From Bacillota bacterium (GTDB taxonomy: Bacteria; Bacillota; Proteinivoracia; UBA4975): a DNA stretch of 41,709 nt. The stretch is from positions 1-41,709 of the forward strand of contig JAAYHI010000023.1 of NCBI GenBank assembly GCA_012727415.1, in the 5' to 3' direction. Position 1 is the first letter of the stretch. Every line of letters starts with the position of its first letter. A program made the translations under genes and the position numbers. The notes under the pieces were generated by a model that did no database searches, was not told the DNA's origin, and saw nothing but the letters and a program-made list of their open reading frames with translations. This document shows, piece by piece, positions 25,375 to 32,976 of this stretch.

Positions 25375-25858
25375 TATGCTGTGTGTGTTTTTGACATGGA
25401 TCCTTGATACTCGAATTCATATAAGCCTCCAAGGCCCCCACTACAAAAAACTCGGATTAAAGGGGGAAAGCAATTCCACATTGCTGCGGACTTACACGTG
25501 CCTATTGAAACCATTTTGCATTCAATTTTTTACTCTCAAGGCGCGTTGCTGGACGAATTAAAGGCAATTATTTTATTCGCTAAAAAGGATAGACGCAAAA
25601 AATACCGGGAAATACGTGCCAGAAGGATCTTCCAGTTTTTATGACGACGATTCAAAATGTCGATGTCCTGGTAACTTGGATGCGGATTTTTCGGTCGTAG
25701 AAATCGAAGGCCAGAGATATTGACGCCGTCCGCGTCGTATCTGCTTTGTGGGGCTATCTCGCCCGTAGCGTGTAACAAAAACAATGTAAACCAAAATAAT
25801 AGAGAGAAATTAGCCCAAATATAACCCTAGAGCAGGTGAAAAATACCTCGAAACACCT
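25375..25858. other. Stretch without recognisable genes
   Basis: No gene with a credible start. One frame from about 25396 to 25644 is open for roughly 80 codons and reads like a protein (HIAADLHVPIETILHS, later KKDRRKKYREIRARR), but it has no start codon with a ribosome site. I take it as a possible remnant. Confidence 0.45.
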
Positions 25859-25870
25859 GGTATTAATACC
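25859..25870. repeat. 12-base perfect palindrome beside the right repeat
   Basis: GGTATTAATACC lies 5 bases before the right copy of the guaA-end repeat. It could be a protein-binding or recombination arm site. Confidence 0.4.
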
Positions 25871-25875
25871 GGATT

Positions 25876-25913
25876 ATTGAATGGGAATAAGAGCAAGAAA
25901 GCCAAAAACCCCG
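25876..25913 (+). repeat. Displaced copy of the guaA 3' end (attR-like)
   Basis: It reads as the last codons IEWE plus stop (ATT GAA TGG GAA TAA) and continues through CAAGAAAG into a terminator arm. It matches 21508-21545 at 33 of 38 positions. Upstream bases also weakly resemble the preceding guaA codons, with stops in frame. Confidence 0.65.
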
Positions 25914-25931
25914 AAAACATCGGGGTTTTAG
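25902..25931 (+). terminator. Terminator of the displaced guaA end
   Basis: AAAAACCCCG and CGGGGTTTTA pair around AAAACAT. It occupies the same position relative to the displaced guaA stop as the terminator at 21536 does to guaA itself. Confidence 0.8.
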
Positions 25932-26173
25932 CATTTAGGGTCTTGAGAATACTGGTAATATATAGATATCATTGACAAAATATTATACTTCTATATTGCT
26001 GCAAAGTCAACCGGATTTACATAGGGGTTTTACTGGAAGGGAATCCAAACAATTCCTCGAATACTTGATTCAGACCTTTACGGAAAGAGAGGGGATATAA
26101 TGAAAGACTAATAAAATAGTTACTATGAAATGAATCGTTCCATAAATTAGAAATGAAGGGTGGGATAGACTAA

Positions 26174-27028
26174 ATGTATCGGAAGATAATTTCTTTTTTC
26201 TTGGTTGTATTAGTGTTTCTATCTAGTGGAAGGGCACTAGCTTCAGGTGTAGTGGAAACAGTTATTTATCAAGAAGAACTGCTAGATGATAACGGGAACC
26301 CTGTGAGCATTACCGTAAAGAAACAAAACGGTGATCTTCTTGTAGAAGTGTGTGTGAACAATCAGCTTGCTAAAACCGCACATGTAGTTGGGGGAAAAGT
26401 AGATCCAACAACGGAAATCATTTTAACCAACCACGAAAGCAACCTCACGACTAAACATATTGTTAAGGAGATACCGTATTGTATTGTTGAGGAGTCCCCT
26501 AAGGCGCATGGTAATATTTCTACCATGCAAGGTGGACTTATTGCCCCTTGCGCTGTCCCGTCATATCCACTAAAGATGACCGGTTATAGTGGTGTTTGGG
26601 GTAAATGGGGTTACCTTTATGCAGAAGATTTTTATTACACTCGTGATGTTTTCCTTTTAATAGAACCAGGGACTTCATTAGCTCTGGTCGTTGCCTTACT
26701 TGTTGGGATAGCGTTGGGGGCAGTTGCCTTTACCGTAAAAGAAATAATCTATGCTCTCGGGGGTACGCTGATTGGCTCGGTGGTAACGTCTCTAGCGAAA
26801 GGAACGGTACGTCAAGACGTTGTAAAAACATTGGGTGAGGTATTTGTAGATGGAAAATTTGTTTCAGGAATAAGAATTGAAAAATATACCACAAAACTTT
26901 ACAATAGAACGGGTGGACTAGCAAAAATTAAACATGGAGCAAGCTATGGTGGACCATACACAACTCTCAGTGAAGCTCTTTTCTGGGGTATAGAGTATTA
27001 TTGTTTGCATGAACCTTGGTTTAGATAG
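26174..27028 (+). CDS. Secreted protein with a Gly-rich hydrophobic segment, unknown
   Basis: A 284-residue protein with a signal peptide (about residues 1-24, ALA-S). A beta-rich region with NGNPVSITVKKQNGDLLVEV follows, then a strongly hydrophobic, Gly/Ala-rich stretch of about 40 residues near 168-208 (LVVALLVGIALGAVAF and YALGGTLIGSVV). A polar tail ends in a Trp-rich segment. I do not recognise a family. ATG 26174 has AAGGGTGG upstream. The secreted protein plus small membrane neighbour layout resembles bacteriocin and immunity pairs, but that is only an analogy. AT-rich, in accessory DNA. Confidence 0.65.
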   Translation: MYRKIISFFLVVLVFLSSGRALASGVVETVIYQEELLDDNGNPVSITVKKQNGDLLVEVCVNNQLAKTAHVVGGKVDPTTEIILTNHESNLTTKHIVKEIPYCIVEESPKAHGNISTMQGGLIAPCAVPSYPLKMTGYSGVWGKWGYLYAEDFYYTRDVFLLIEPGTSLALVVALLVGIALGAVAFTVKEIIYALGGTLIGSVVTSLAKGTVRQDVVKTLGEVFVDGKFVSGIRIEKYTTKLYNRTGGLAKIKHGASYGGPYTTLSEALFWGIEYYCLHEPWFR

Positions 27029-27114
27029 AAAATCGGTTAAGGAGTATACATGGTTTTTGTTTTTGGAGTAATTACTCAGGCTTCCAGTTTGGCGGCTAAG
27101 AATGGGGGATAAAC

Positions 27115-27531
27115 TTGATAGAAAAAAAACAGTGCACCATGGTAATTGTAAGGTTAGCGATTGGTGGAATAGGTTTTCTTCTTCTGCCCCTATTTTTTCA
27201 TATTTATTTCCTCAAGGCATACTACGTCTTTAGTTCCGCAATTATGTTTATTGGGACTGTAAAACACTTAGTATGCCTCAACCGGGAAAGGCTACGTGAA
27301 CAACCTTATCTCTTAAACGTTGTGAGGGAAGGATTGCTGTTTACGACCTGGGTTGTTACATCATTTTTCGCTATTGCTGTATTCTCTAGGGGTTATTCAC
27401 CTGCAGAGTTATTACAACTCATTACACCTACGCGATTGGTACTGATGCTTCTTGCTTTAGTCGCAGTTTGTTTGGGTTCAGGTGCCCTTATTTACAGCCG
27501 AAAGAAAAAAAAGTTTCGCGGTATTTCATAG
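27115..27531 (+). CDS. Small four-helix membrane protein, unknown
   Basis: A 138-residue protein with four hydrophobic helices (about residues 9-33, 35-46, 72-90 and 106-128) and a very basic C-terminus (RKKKKFRG). It starts at TTG 27115 with GGGGGAT a few bases upstream, 86 bases after the secreted-protein gene on the same strand. No family recognised. It may act with that protein, for example as an immunity or export partner, but only position supports this. Confidence 0.6.
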   Translation: MIEKKQCTMVIVRLAIGGIGFLLLPLFFHIYFLKAYYVFSSAIMFIGTVKHLVCLNRERLREQPYLLNVVREGLLFTTWVVTSFFAIAVFSRGYSPAELLQLITPTRLVLMLLALVAVCLGSGALIYSRKKKKFRGIS

Positions 27532-27540
27532 GAACGCGAC

Positions 27541-27702
27541 ACCGGGAATTTGCGCCATTGTCAGCATCCTCCTTAATACCTCCCCTCATAATTGACCTAT
27601 AAGGGTAGGTTTCTATGGGGCTGCTGCAATGGCCTTCTCTATCTGCAAAAGCAGGGAATTTTACTTTGCAGCTTCCGGGAAACCTATCTTGCAATTCCCG
27701 GT
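27541..27702. repeat. Nested palindromic element of about 160 bases
   Basis: Four pairs of inverted arms are perfectly nested: ACCGGGAATTTGC (27541-27553) with GCAATTCCCGGT (27691-27702); TAGGTTTC (27606-27613) with GAAACCTA (27679-27686); GCTGCAA (27623-27629) with TTGCAGC (27666-27672); CTGC (27643-27646) with GCAG (27651-27654). It sits between the end of the accessory region and a converging gene. Could be a miniature inverted-repeat element or a structured RNA. Confidence 0.55.
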
Positions 27703-27725
27703 AAAACTAGTCTACAACAAACATT

Positions 27726-28963
27726 TCAAGGGCTCATGCTACTTGTAGGGGGTTTGCAGGCGCGGCGGTGGAGATGCAAGTAGAGGATTACCACTGGTGT
27801 AAGGATGAGGCCGGAGACGACCAGGGATATAGAAATGCTGGTTTTCAGGGCGATGAAGCCGATTAAGGGCCCGCTGATAATCTGTCCCAGGGAGTTGAAC
27901 TGGCCATAGGTGGAAAGGACTGTTGCCCTGATACCAGGTTCAATGCTCTCGTTGAGCCAGGCTCTGTAGATGGGGCCATTGGTGGTCCTGAGAATGTAGT
28001 AGGTTAGGTAGGTGGAAGCTGCCAGGGGGAAGTTTCTGGCCACAGCAAAGCTGACTATTGCTAGCAGCATCCCTGAGTTGATTGCTGTCAGCAGCCATAC
28101 TTTCTGCAGCTTGCCAGTCCTGGCCAACCTGCGTTTTATATACTCTACAGCTGCGATGCTGGTGACCATGGCAGTGCCATTGATCAACCCAACCCATACT
28201 ATGGGCGGGACTACAATGGCAGGAAGCTTGACATTGTCAATGATATGGGCTATCCACAGCCTGTCCAGTCCTTCGCTGTACAGGCCGTAGAAGAAGGTTA
28301 CTGCCATCATGACAATGAGGAAATGTTTTTTTTTGATGGACTTGAGCCCCTGAGTAAAGATATGTACCATCTGACGGGCAGGGCCTCTATTTTGGGTAAT
28401 GGCAGGTGTAAAGGCAGTCTCGGGCATAAAGCGCAACAAGAAGAGCCCTAGCACTATGAAGAGGGCACCGCCTATGAGCAGGGGCAGATTAATCATAATT
28501 GTCCCAATGAGGGTGCTGATGATAATGGCCAGCAGGGCGCCTACCTGGCCGACCTGGGCCCCTCTGAGAAATCTTTCTCAAGGCCGCGACCTCCCAGTTC
28601 ATCGGTTATCCATGCTTCATCGGCTCCGCTGGTAAAAGTGTAGCCAATGCCCCATACTACCTGGCTAAGAAAGATGAAGAGAAAATTGGGAAACAGGCCT
28701 TCGAGGAAAAAGCCCAAGCCAATTAAGCACAGTCCAATTACGACAGATAGCTTGCGGCTTTTAAGGTCAGCTAAAACTCCTGTGGGAATTTCAAAGAGAA
28801 AAGTGGATAATTCCAGGGCCGTTCCTACCAGGACCAGCTGCATGGCATTAAAGCCTGCAATTTCAATGCGATAAAGCTCGTTAACCGTGAAGACCATTTC
28901 AAAGAGGAAAGCAGAGACCCCTGCGTAGATTAGGTAGATTTTATAGGCGGGCTTAGAAGTCAT
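27726..28963 (-). pseudogene. MFS transporter broken by one frameshift
   Basis: A major facilitator superfamily transporter on the minus strand. The N-terminal half starts at ATG 28963 (CCGGAGGT upstream) and contains the signature ELSTFLFEIPTGVLADLKSR, typical of MFS loop 2-3. The frame is lost near 28565-28575 after GGRGLEK. The continuation, FLRGAQVGQVGALLAIIIS, is in another frame and joins the C-terminal half, which ends at 27726. Together they would make about 412 residues with 12 helices. The length between start and stop is not a multiple of three. Either a recent pseudogene or a sequencing error; the protein sequence is otherwise well preserved. Confidence 0.85.
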
Positions 28964-29030
28964 GGCTACCTCCGGAAGGATAGAATGATTCCATAATACC
29001 ATATCTCGCAGCTGCAGAAGGTGGGTACTG

Positions 29031-29060
29031 TTGTATCAGCAGGGTTCTTTGCGGTAGAAT
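29031..29060 (+). promoter_or_regulatory. Putative promoter of the Nudix-sdaAB-sdaAA unit
   Basis: TTGTAT (29031-29036) and TAGAAT (29055-29060) with an 18-base spacer, 34 bases before the Nudix start. Moderate match to sigma-A boxes. Confidence 0.4.
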
Positions 29061-29093
29061 GAACTGGAACTTAGTGAATGGGAAGCTTAATTC

Positions 29094-29522
29094 TTGGGAG
29101 TGAGGGGTATCAGTACACAGATAGTAAATGTCATTTGGGTCTTCAACCCTGCTGGAGATAAGGTTTTAATGTGTTACCGAAAAAAGGACCCGTACAAGGG
29201 GCTGTATAACCTTGTGGGCGGCAAAGTGGAGCCGGGTGAAGAGGGGCTGGCGGCAGCATACCGGGAACTGCGGGAGGAAACGGGTATCACCGACATTGAC
29301 CTCATTCACCTGATGGATTTCACCTACCACCTGCTGGATGCCTGTACTGTTGAGGTATATGTGGGCAGGCTGAGGCAGGAAGTTGACCTCAGCGGAGATG
29401 AAGAGCAACTGGTGTGGCTGGACCTTACAGAGGACTTCTTTGACATGCAACGCTTTGCCGGCGAGGGCAACATCGGGCATATTTACGAGATCATCAAGCA
29501 GAACAGCCATTATTTTGACTGA
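29094..29522 (+). CDS. Nudix hydrolase
   Basis: A 142-residue Nudix protein, cleaving a nucleoside diphosphate linked to another moiety. The full Nudix box is present at about residues 43-65: GGKVEPGEEGLAAAYRELRE followed by ETGI, with the metal-binding REL-EE residues. The NLVGGK lead-in and small size resemble 8-oxo-dGTP-type (MutT-like) enzymes, but the substrate cannot be assigned. Start TTG 29094 is supported by GGGAAG at 29080-29085; GTG 29100 is an alternative. It lies 13 bases before sdaAB and probably shares its transcript, with no obvious metabolic link. Confidence 0.88.
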   Translation: MGVRGISTQIVNVIWVFNPAGDKVLMCYRKKDPYKGLYNLVGGKVEPGEEGLAAAYRELREETGITDIDLIHLMDFTYHLLDACTVEVYVGRLRQEVDLSGDEEQLVWLDLTEDFFDMQRFAGEGNIGHIYEIIKQNSHYFD

Positions 29523-29535
29523 GGGGAGAGCAAGG

Positions 29536-30219
29536 ATGCGGGATTACAGTGTATTTGACATTGTTGGCCCGATAATGATTGGGCCCTCCAGCTCCCACAC
29601 TGCCGGTGCGGCAAGGCTTGCCAAGGTGGCGGCGATCATTGCCGAAGGGAAGATAATAAAGGCCGAGTTTTTGCTCCACGGCTCTTTTGGGGAAACATAT
29701 AAAGGTCACGGCACAGACAAGGCGTTAGTGGCCGGCATTTTAGGTATGGAGCCCTGGGATGAAAGACTGCGGGATTCCTTTGCCCTGGCAGCGGAGCAGG
29801 GGATAGAAATAATCTTTACTCCTGCTGATCTGGGAGAAGTGCATCCCAATACAGTTAAGTTTATTCTCACTAAGGAAGATGGCAGTGTCTCGAATATTAC
29901 CGGCTCCTCTGTCGGCGGCGGCAATATCCTCATCTTTGATATCGACGGACAAGAGGTTGCCTTTACCGGCCAATATCCAACTCTCCTGGCTCAGTACAGG
30001 GACTTGCCGGGGGTTATATCCAAGGTGTCTTCTGTTTTGTATGAAGAGAACATCAATATCGCCAACATGCGCGTCTATCGCAGCGGCAAGGGAAAGACTG
30101 CAATGATGGCCCTGGAAGCTGACAGTGAAATAACCGAAGCCGTCACGGAGAAAATAAGAAACATAGAAGAAATGGAGCGGGTGCAATCGATTAATCCCGT
30201 TGTCGAGGGGGTGTTTTAG
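29536..30219 (+). CDS. sdaAB: L-serine dehydratase, beta subunit
   Basis: A 227-residue beta subunit of the iron-sulfur L-serine dehydratase, which deaminates serine to pyruvate and ammonia. The N-terminal GPSSSHTAGA motif is diagnostic. A C-terminal ACT domain (YRDLPGVISKVSSVLYEENI, about residues 155-220) is a likely regulatory serine-binding module. ATG 29536 is preceded by GAGCAAGGA; the open frame upstream of it overlaps the Nudix gene and is not used. Its TAG overlaps the GTG of the alpha subunit gene by one base, so the subunits are translationally coupled. Confidence 0.96.
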   Translation: MRDYSVFDIVGPIMIGPSSSHTAGAARLAKVAAIIAEGKIIKAEFLLHGSFGETYKGHGTDKALVAGILGMEPWDERLRDSFALAAEQGIEIIFTPADLGEVHPNTVKFILTKEDGSVSNITGSSVGGGNILIFDIDGQEVAFTGQYPTLLAQYRDLPGVISKVSSVLYEENINIANMRVYRSGKGKTAMMALEADSEITEAVTEKIRNIEEMERVQSINPVVEGVF

Positions 30220-31091
30220 TGGTTGCCAGCGGCGAAGAATTAGTGAAGATATGCAGGGAAAACGGCATCCCCATTTGGGAATATGCCATTCGGGAAGAAG
30301 CCTTACGCAGCGAAACCAGCAGCGAAGAAGTGGTGGAAAAGATGCGGCGCACCCTCCACGTCATGATGGACTCCTCCACCATTGCCCAGGAGCAAGAAGT
30401 AAAGTCAATAAGCGGTCTTATCGGCGGTGACGCGTACAAAATCAGGTCATACGCCGACAGGGGCAATACCCTTACCGGCAGCTTTATCAACAGAGCAATG
30501 GCCAGGGCCATGTCTGCTTCGGAAGTAAATGCAGCCATGGGCAGAATTGTGGCCTGCCCCACGGCAGGTTCCTGCGGCATCCTGCCGGCAGTTATTTTGT
30601 CGGCGGGGGAGGAACTCCATAAAACTGAGGATGAACTGGTAAACGCTTTATTTACTGCGGCAGGAGTGGGGATTATCATTGCCAGGAATGCCACCCTGGC
30701 CGGAGCGGAAGGGGGCTGCCAGGCGGAATGCGGTTCTGCAGCGGCCATGGCGTCGGCAGCGGTTGTGGAGATGATGGGGGGAACCCCCGAGCAGGCACTA
30801 AATGCAGCCGCCATAGTGATTAAAAACGTGCTGGGCCTTGTCTGCGACCCGGTGGCGGGCCTGGTTGAAGTCCCTTGCGCCAAGAGAAATGTCGCCGGCA
30901 CTGTCAGCGCCTTGACGACTGCAGACCTGGTGATGAGCGGGGTGGCCAGCAAGATCCCCTTCGACGAAGTAGTGGAGGCAATGTACAGGGTGGGGAGGCA
31001 GATGCCTGCAGAGCTTCGGGAAACTGCTCTGGGGGGAGTAGCCATAACCCCCACAGCCTTAAGGCTGAAAAAGGAAATATATAAAGACTGA
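30219..31091 (+). CDS. sdaAA: L-serine dehydratase, alpha subunit
   Basis: A 290-residue alpha subunit with the cysteines that hold the catalytic 4Fe-4S cluster: CPTAGSCGILPA, GCQAECGSAA and CDPVAGLVEVPCAKRN. GTG at 30219 overlaps the sdaAB stop. The two-subunit form with an oxygen-sensitive cluster is typical of anaerobic Gram-positives. Together with sdaAB it would release ammonia in the cytoplasm. A bidirectional terminator follows its stop directly. Confidence 0.97.
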   Translation: MVASGEELVKICRENGIPIWEYAIREEALRSETSSEEVVEKMRRTLHVMMDSSTIAQEQEVKSISGLIGGDAYKIRSYADRGNTLTGSFINRAMARAMSASEVNAAMGRIVACPTAGSCGILPAVILSAGEELHKTEDELVNALFTAAGVGIIIARNATLAGAEGGCQAECGSAAAMASAAVVEMMGGTPEQALNAAAIVIKNVLGLVCDPVAGLVEVPCAKRNVAGTVSALTTADLVMSGVASKIPFDEVVEAMYRVGRQMPAELRETALGGVAITPTALRLKKEIYKD

Positions 31092-31133
31092 AAAAAGCAC
31101 CAGCAGCCTGATTAAGGCAGGACTGGTGCTTTT
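31092..31133. terminator. Bidirectional terminator between sdaAA and the converging ABC genes
   Basis: AAAGCACCAG (31094-31103) pairs with CTGGTGCTTT (31123-31132), enclosing a second short stem GCCT/AGGC. A-run before and T-run after allow use from both sides. Confidence 0.9.
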
Positions 31134-31162
31134 ATCTGCATTTAACGAAAGCAAAAATTAGT

Positions 31163-31762
31163 TTACATAACCTGTACCCGGACTGGGGGGCTTATGCCTT
31201 GCCGCCGGTCATTTTTCTTTTGAAGGCGTATTGCCAGCAGGAAGACCACGGCGGTATAGGCCAGAACCAGCAAGAGGTGGGGCAGGCTGGCGCTGAAGTT
31301 GCCCGCCAGCAACCCCAGGGCGATAAACAACAGGTAAGTAAAGGTGGTTACTAAGATCGCTGGAATGAGGTAAATGGTAATTTTAAATCCCCAAATGCTG
31401 GCCGCCAGGAAGGTGATTGCCGCCTGGGGCAGCGTCAGGGCCAGCAAGGGCAGAGCGTAGCCGCTGATAAAATCCTTTGCCGTCATTGGCGAAGTGAACA
31501 AGCGCATTAAGAAGGAGGTAGTCCTGTCCTTGGACAACAGCATCCCTGCAAATAAAGCCATAAACACCGTGCCAAATATCGCCAGGCCGGGAGCGAGGTT
31601 TTCAATGGTAAACATGGTATTATTCGCATCCGGGGGGATGCTGGCATTGACTATGGACAACAGCACCAACAGGACCAGGGGAAAACCGAGGCCAAAACAG
31701 AAACTGAGGGGGTCCCTTAAGATCTCTTTGGTATTGCGTTTAGCAAACAATGCAGTCCTCAT
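31163..31762 (-). CDS. ABC-2 type transporter permease, apparently internally shortened
   Basis: A 199-residue ABC-2 membrane subunit. Helices near residues 22-40, 56-76, 102-122 and 128-150, and the SKDRTTSFLMRLFTSPM segment typical of these permeases, are clear. The usual length is about 245-250. Around residue 153 the sequence jumps from GLLAG straight to NFSASLPHLLLVLAY, which in relatives is the last helix. The family's segment between, with the fifth helix, is missing. The frame is intact, so this looks like an in-frame deletion, probably inactivating. Start overlaps the ATPase stop by four bases. Confidence 0.8.
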   Translation of the reverse strand: MRTALFAKRNTKEILRDPLSFCFGLGFPLVLLVLLSIVNASIPPDANNTMFTIENLAPGLAIFGTVFMALFAGMLLSKDRTTSFLMRLFTSPMTAKDFISGYALPLLALTLPQAAITFLAASIWGFKITIYLIPAILVTTFTYLLFIALGLLAGNFSASLPHLLLVLAYTAVVFLLAIRLQKKNDRRQGISPPVRVQVM

Positions 31763-32484
31763 GCTATCCCTCCTGCCAGGGCAACAAAGGCATCCTCCAA
31801 CTTGCTGGTGCCGGTTTGTGCCAGTAATTCAGCTACTGTTCCCACGGCTGTCAATTTGCCCTTCACCATTACGCCCACCCTGTCAGAGAGGGCTTCAATT
31901 TCTTCCAGGTAGTGGGTTGTGAGGATAATTGTCGCCTTGCCTTTGAGGGCGAGGATGGATGCCCACAATTCCCGGCGGGCAAGGACATCGAGGCCCAAGG
32001 TGGGCTCATCGAGGAACAGTATTTTGGGGTTTGTAATCAAGGCCATGGCCAGGGAGAGCCGCCTTTGCATGCCGCCGGAAAGATGTTTGGCTTTCTTCTT
32101 GCGCACATCGGCAAGGCCAAATTGGGCAATTATTTCTTCAGCCCTTTGCCGGGCGGATCTTTTACTTTGCCCATAAATTTGCGCCATCAGTTCCAGGTTT
32201 TCACTGACTGTGAGGTTAGCAGCCACAGCTGTTTCCTGGGGCGAGATATTGATTATTTCTTTGACTGCCTGGGGCCGGGTGTTGATGCTGTTGCCCAGCA
32301 GCACTGCTTCCCCGGCAGTGGGTTTCAGAAGGCAGGACAACATTTTTATTGTTGTGGTTTTGCCGGCGCCGTTTTCCCCCAAGAGGGCAAACAATTCACC
32401 TTGCTCAATTGTCAGGTTGAGATTGTCTACCGCAACAATATCTCCATACTGCTTCGATAAGTCCTTGATGGTAATAGCGTGCAT
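31759..32484 (-). CDS. ABC transporter ATP-binding protein
   Basis: A 241-residue ABC ATPase of the exporter/ABC-2 class: Walker A GENGAGKTTT, signature LSGGMQRR, Walker B ILFLDEPTLGLD and the H-loop TTHYLEE are all present. I chose ATG 32484 because AAAGGGGG lies 8 bases upstream; an ATG 18 codons earlier (32538) lacks a site. It is the first gene of a two-gene unit with the permease. Substrate unknown; relatives export drugs, peptides or lipids. With a damaged permease it may no longer function. Confidence 0.92.
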   Translation of the reverse strand: MHAITIKDLSKQYGDIVAVDNLNLTIEQGELFALLGENGAGKTTTIKMLSCLLKPTAGEAVLLGNSINTRPQAVKEIINISPQETAVAANLTVSENLELMAQIYGQSKRSARQRAEEIIAQFGLADVRKKKAKHLSGGMQRRLSLAMALITNPKILFLDEPTLGLDVLARRELWASILALKGKATIILTTHYLEEIEALSDRVGVMVKGKLTAVGTVAELLAQTGTSKLEDAFVALAGGIA

Positions 32485-32543
32485 CTGGCATTCCCCCTTT
32501 CTGGACTCTGAATCAGCAGCACTAACCTTGACTTTCATAAGCT

Positions 32544-32571
32544 ATCATATCATGCACAATAATCAAGTCAA
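32544..32571 (-). promoter_or_regulatory. Promoter of the ABC transporter genes
   Basis: On the minus strand TTGACT (32571-32566) and TATGAT (32549-32544) are 16 bases apart, 60 bases before the ATPase start. Confidence 0.6.
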
Positions 32572-32714
32572 TTAGAGGGGTTGGCCCGGGGGGAAGGTTA
32601 AATTACAGTCATTTAAATTTCTGAAATAAAATATAGCTTAAATAGCAGGATTTTGGCGAATCATGTAGAATACAAAATTATACCCAGCAACAGAAGAATT
32701 TTTTTGGGTACTGC

Positions 32715-32743
32715 TTGACTGCCCATAGCTAATGGTCTATGCT
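32715..32743 (+). promoter_or_regulatory. Promoter of the pbuG riboswitch transcript
   Basis: TTGACT (32715-32720) and TATGCT (32738-32743) with 17 bases between. The transcript would start about 25 bases before the aptamer. Confidence 0.65.
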
Positions 32744-32774
32744 TATTCATGTAATTTTACAAGTAAAGAATGCG

Positions 32775-32841
32775 CTCGTATAATGTCGGGGATAGGGCCC
32801 GAGAGTTTCTACCAGGCAACCGTAAATTGTCTGACTACGAG
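32775..32841 (+). promoter_or_regulatory. Purine riboswitch aptamer, guanine class, upstream of pbuG
   Basis: P1 is CTCGTA (32775-32780) with TACGAG (32836-32841). The conserved TATAAT after P1, the TTTCTACC junction, P2 (TCGGG/CCCGA) and P3 (CAGGCAA/TTGTCTG with loop CCGTAAA) are in place. The base that reads the ligand is C (in GACTACG), which predicts guanine or hypoxanthine rather than adenine. Confidence 0.95.
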
Positions 32842-32898
32842 GATTTACCCGGGTTTTTCCTGGTCCAAACAGCATGAACATGCTGTACTTGGTATGGG

Positions 32899-32949
32899 AA
32901 AAAATCCAGGGGTAGGTTGTCGTTGGTCAACCAGCCCCTGGATTTTTTT
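32899..32949 (+). terminator. Riboswitch terminator upstream of pbuG
   Basis: AATCCAGGGG pairs with CCCCTGGATT, with an inner GGTTG/CAACC stem and seven T residues after. An alternative hairpin (about 32854-32903: TTTTTCC with GGGAAAAA around ACAGCA/TGCTGT) would use the A-run at the start of this stem and could act as antiterminator. Ligand binding should switch transcription off. Confidence 0.85.
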
Positions 32950-32976
32950 ATAAATAATCTATCAGGAGGGAAATGA

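Larger units (their letters stand above)
21523..25889. mobile_element. Putative genomic-island remnant integrated at the 3' end of guaA
   Basis: About 4.4 kb of visibly AT-rich DNA inside a GC-rich backbone, bounded by two copies of the guaA 3' end. It holds a small membrane protein, a secreted peptidase, a lipoprotein and IS21 debris. No integrase is visible, so it would be a decayed or non-autonomous element. The 3' end of guaA is a known integration site for islands in other bacteria. AT-rich accessory DNA continues to about 27700, outside this repeat, so a second insertion or a wider variable zone is possible. Confidence 0.5.

Noticed and set aside
25536..25784. 82-codon minus-strand frame
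   Set aside because: No recognisable motif or ribosome site, and it lies in apparently decayed DNA.
27488..27783. Short frames on both strands over the nested palindrome
   Set aside because: Their translations follow from the inverted repeats; no starts with ribosome sites.
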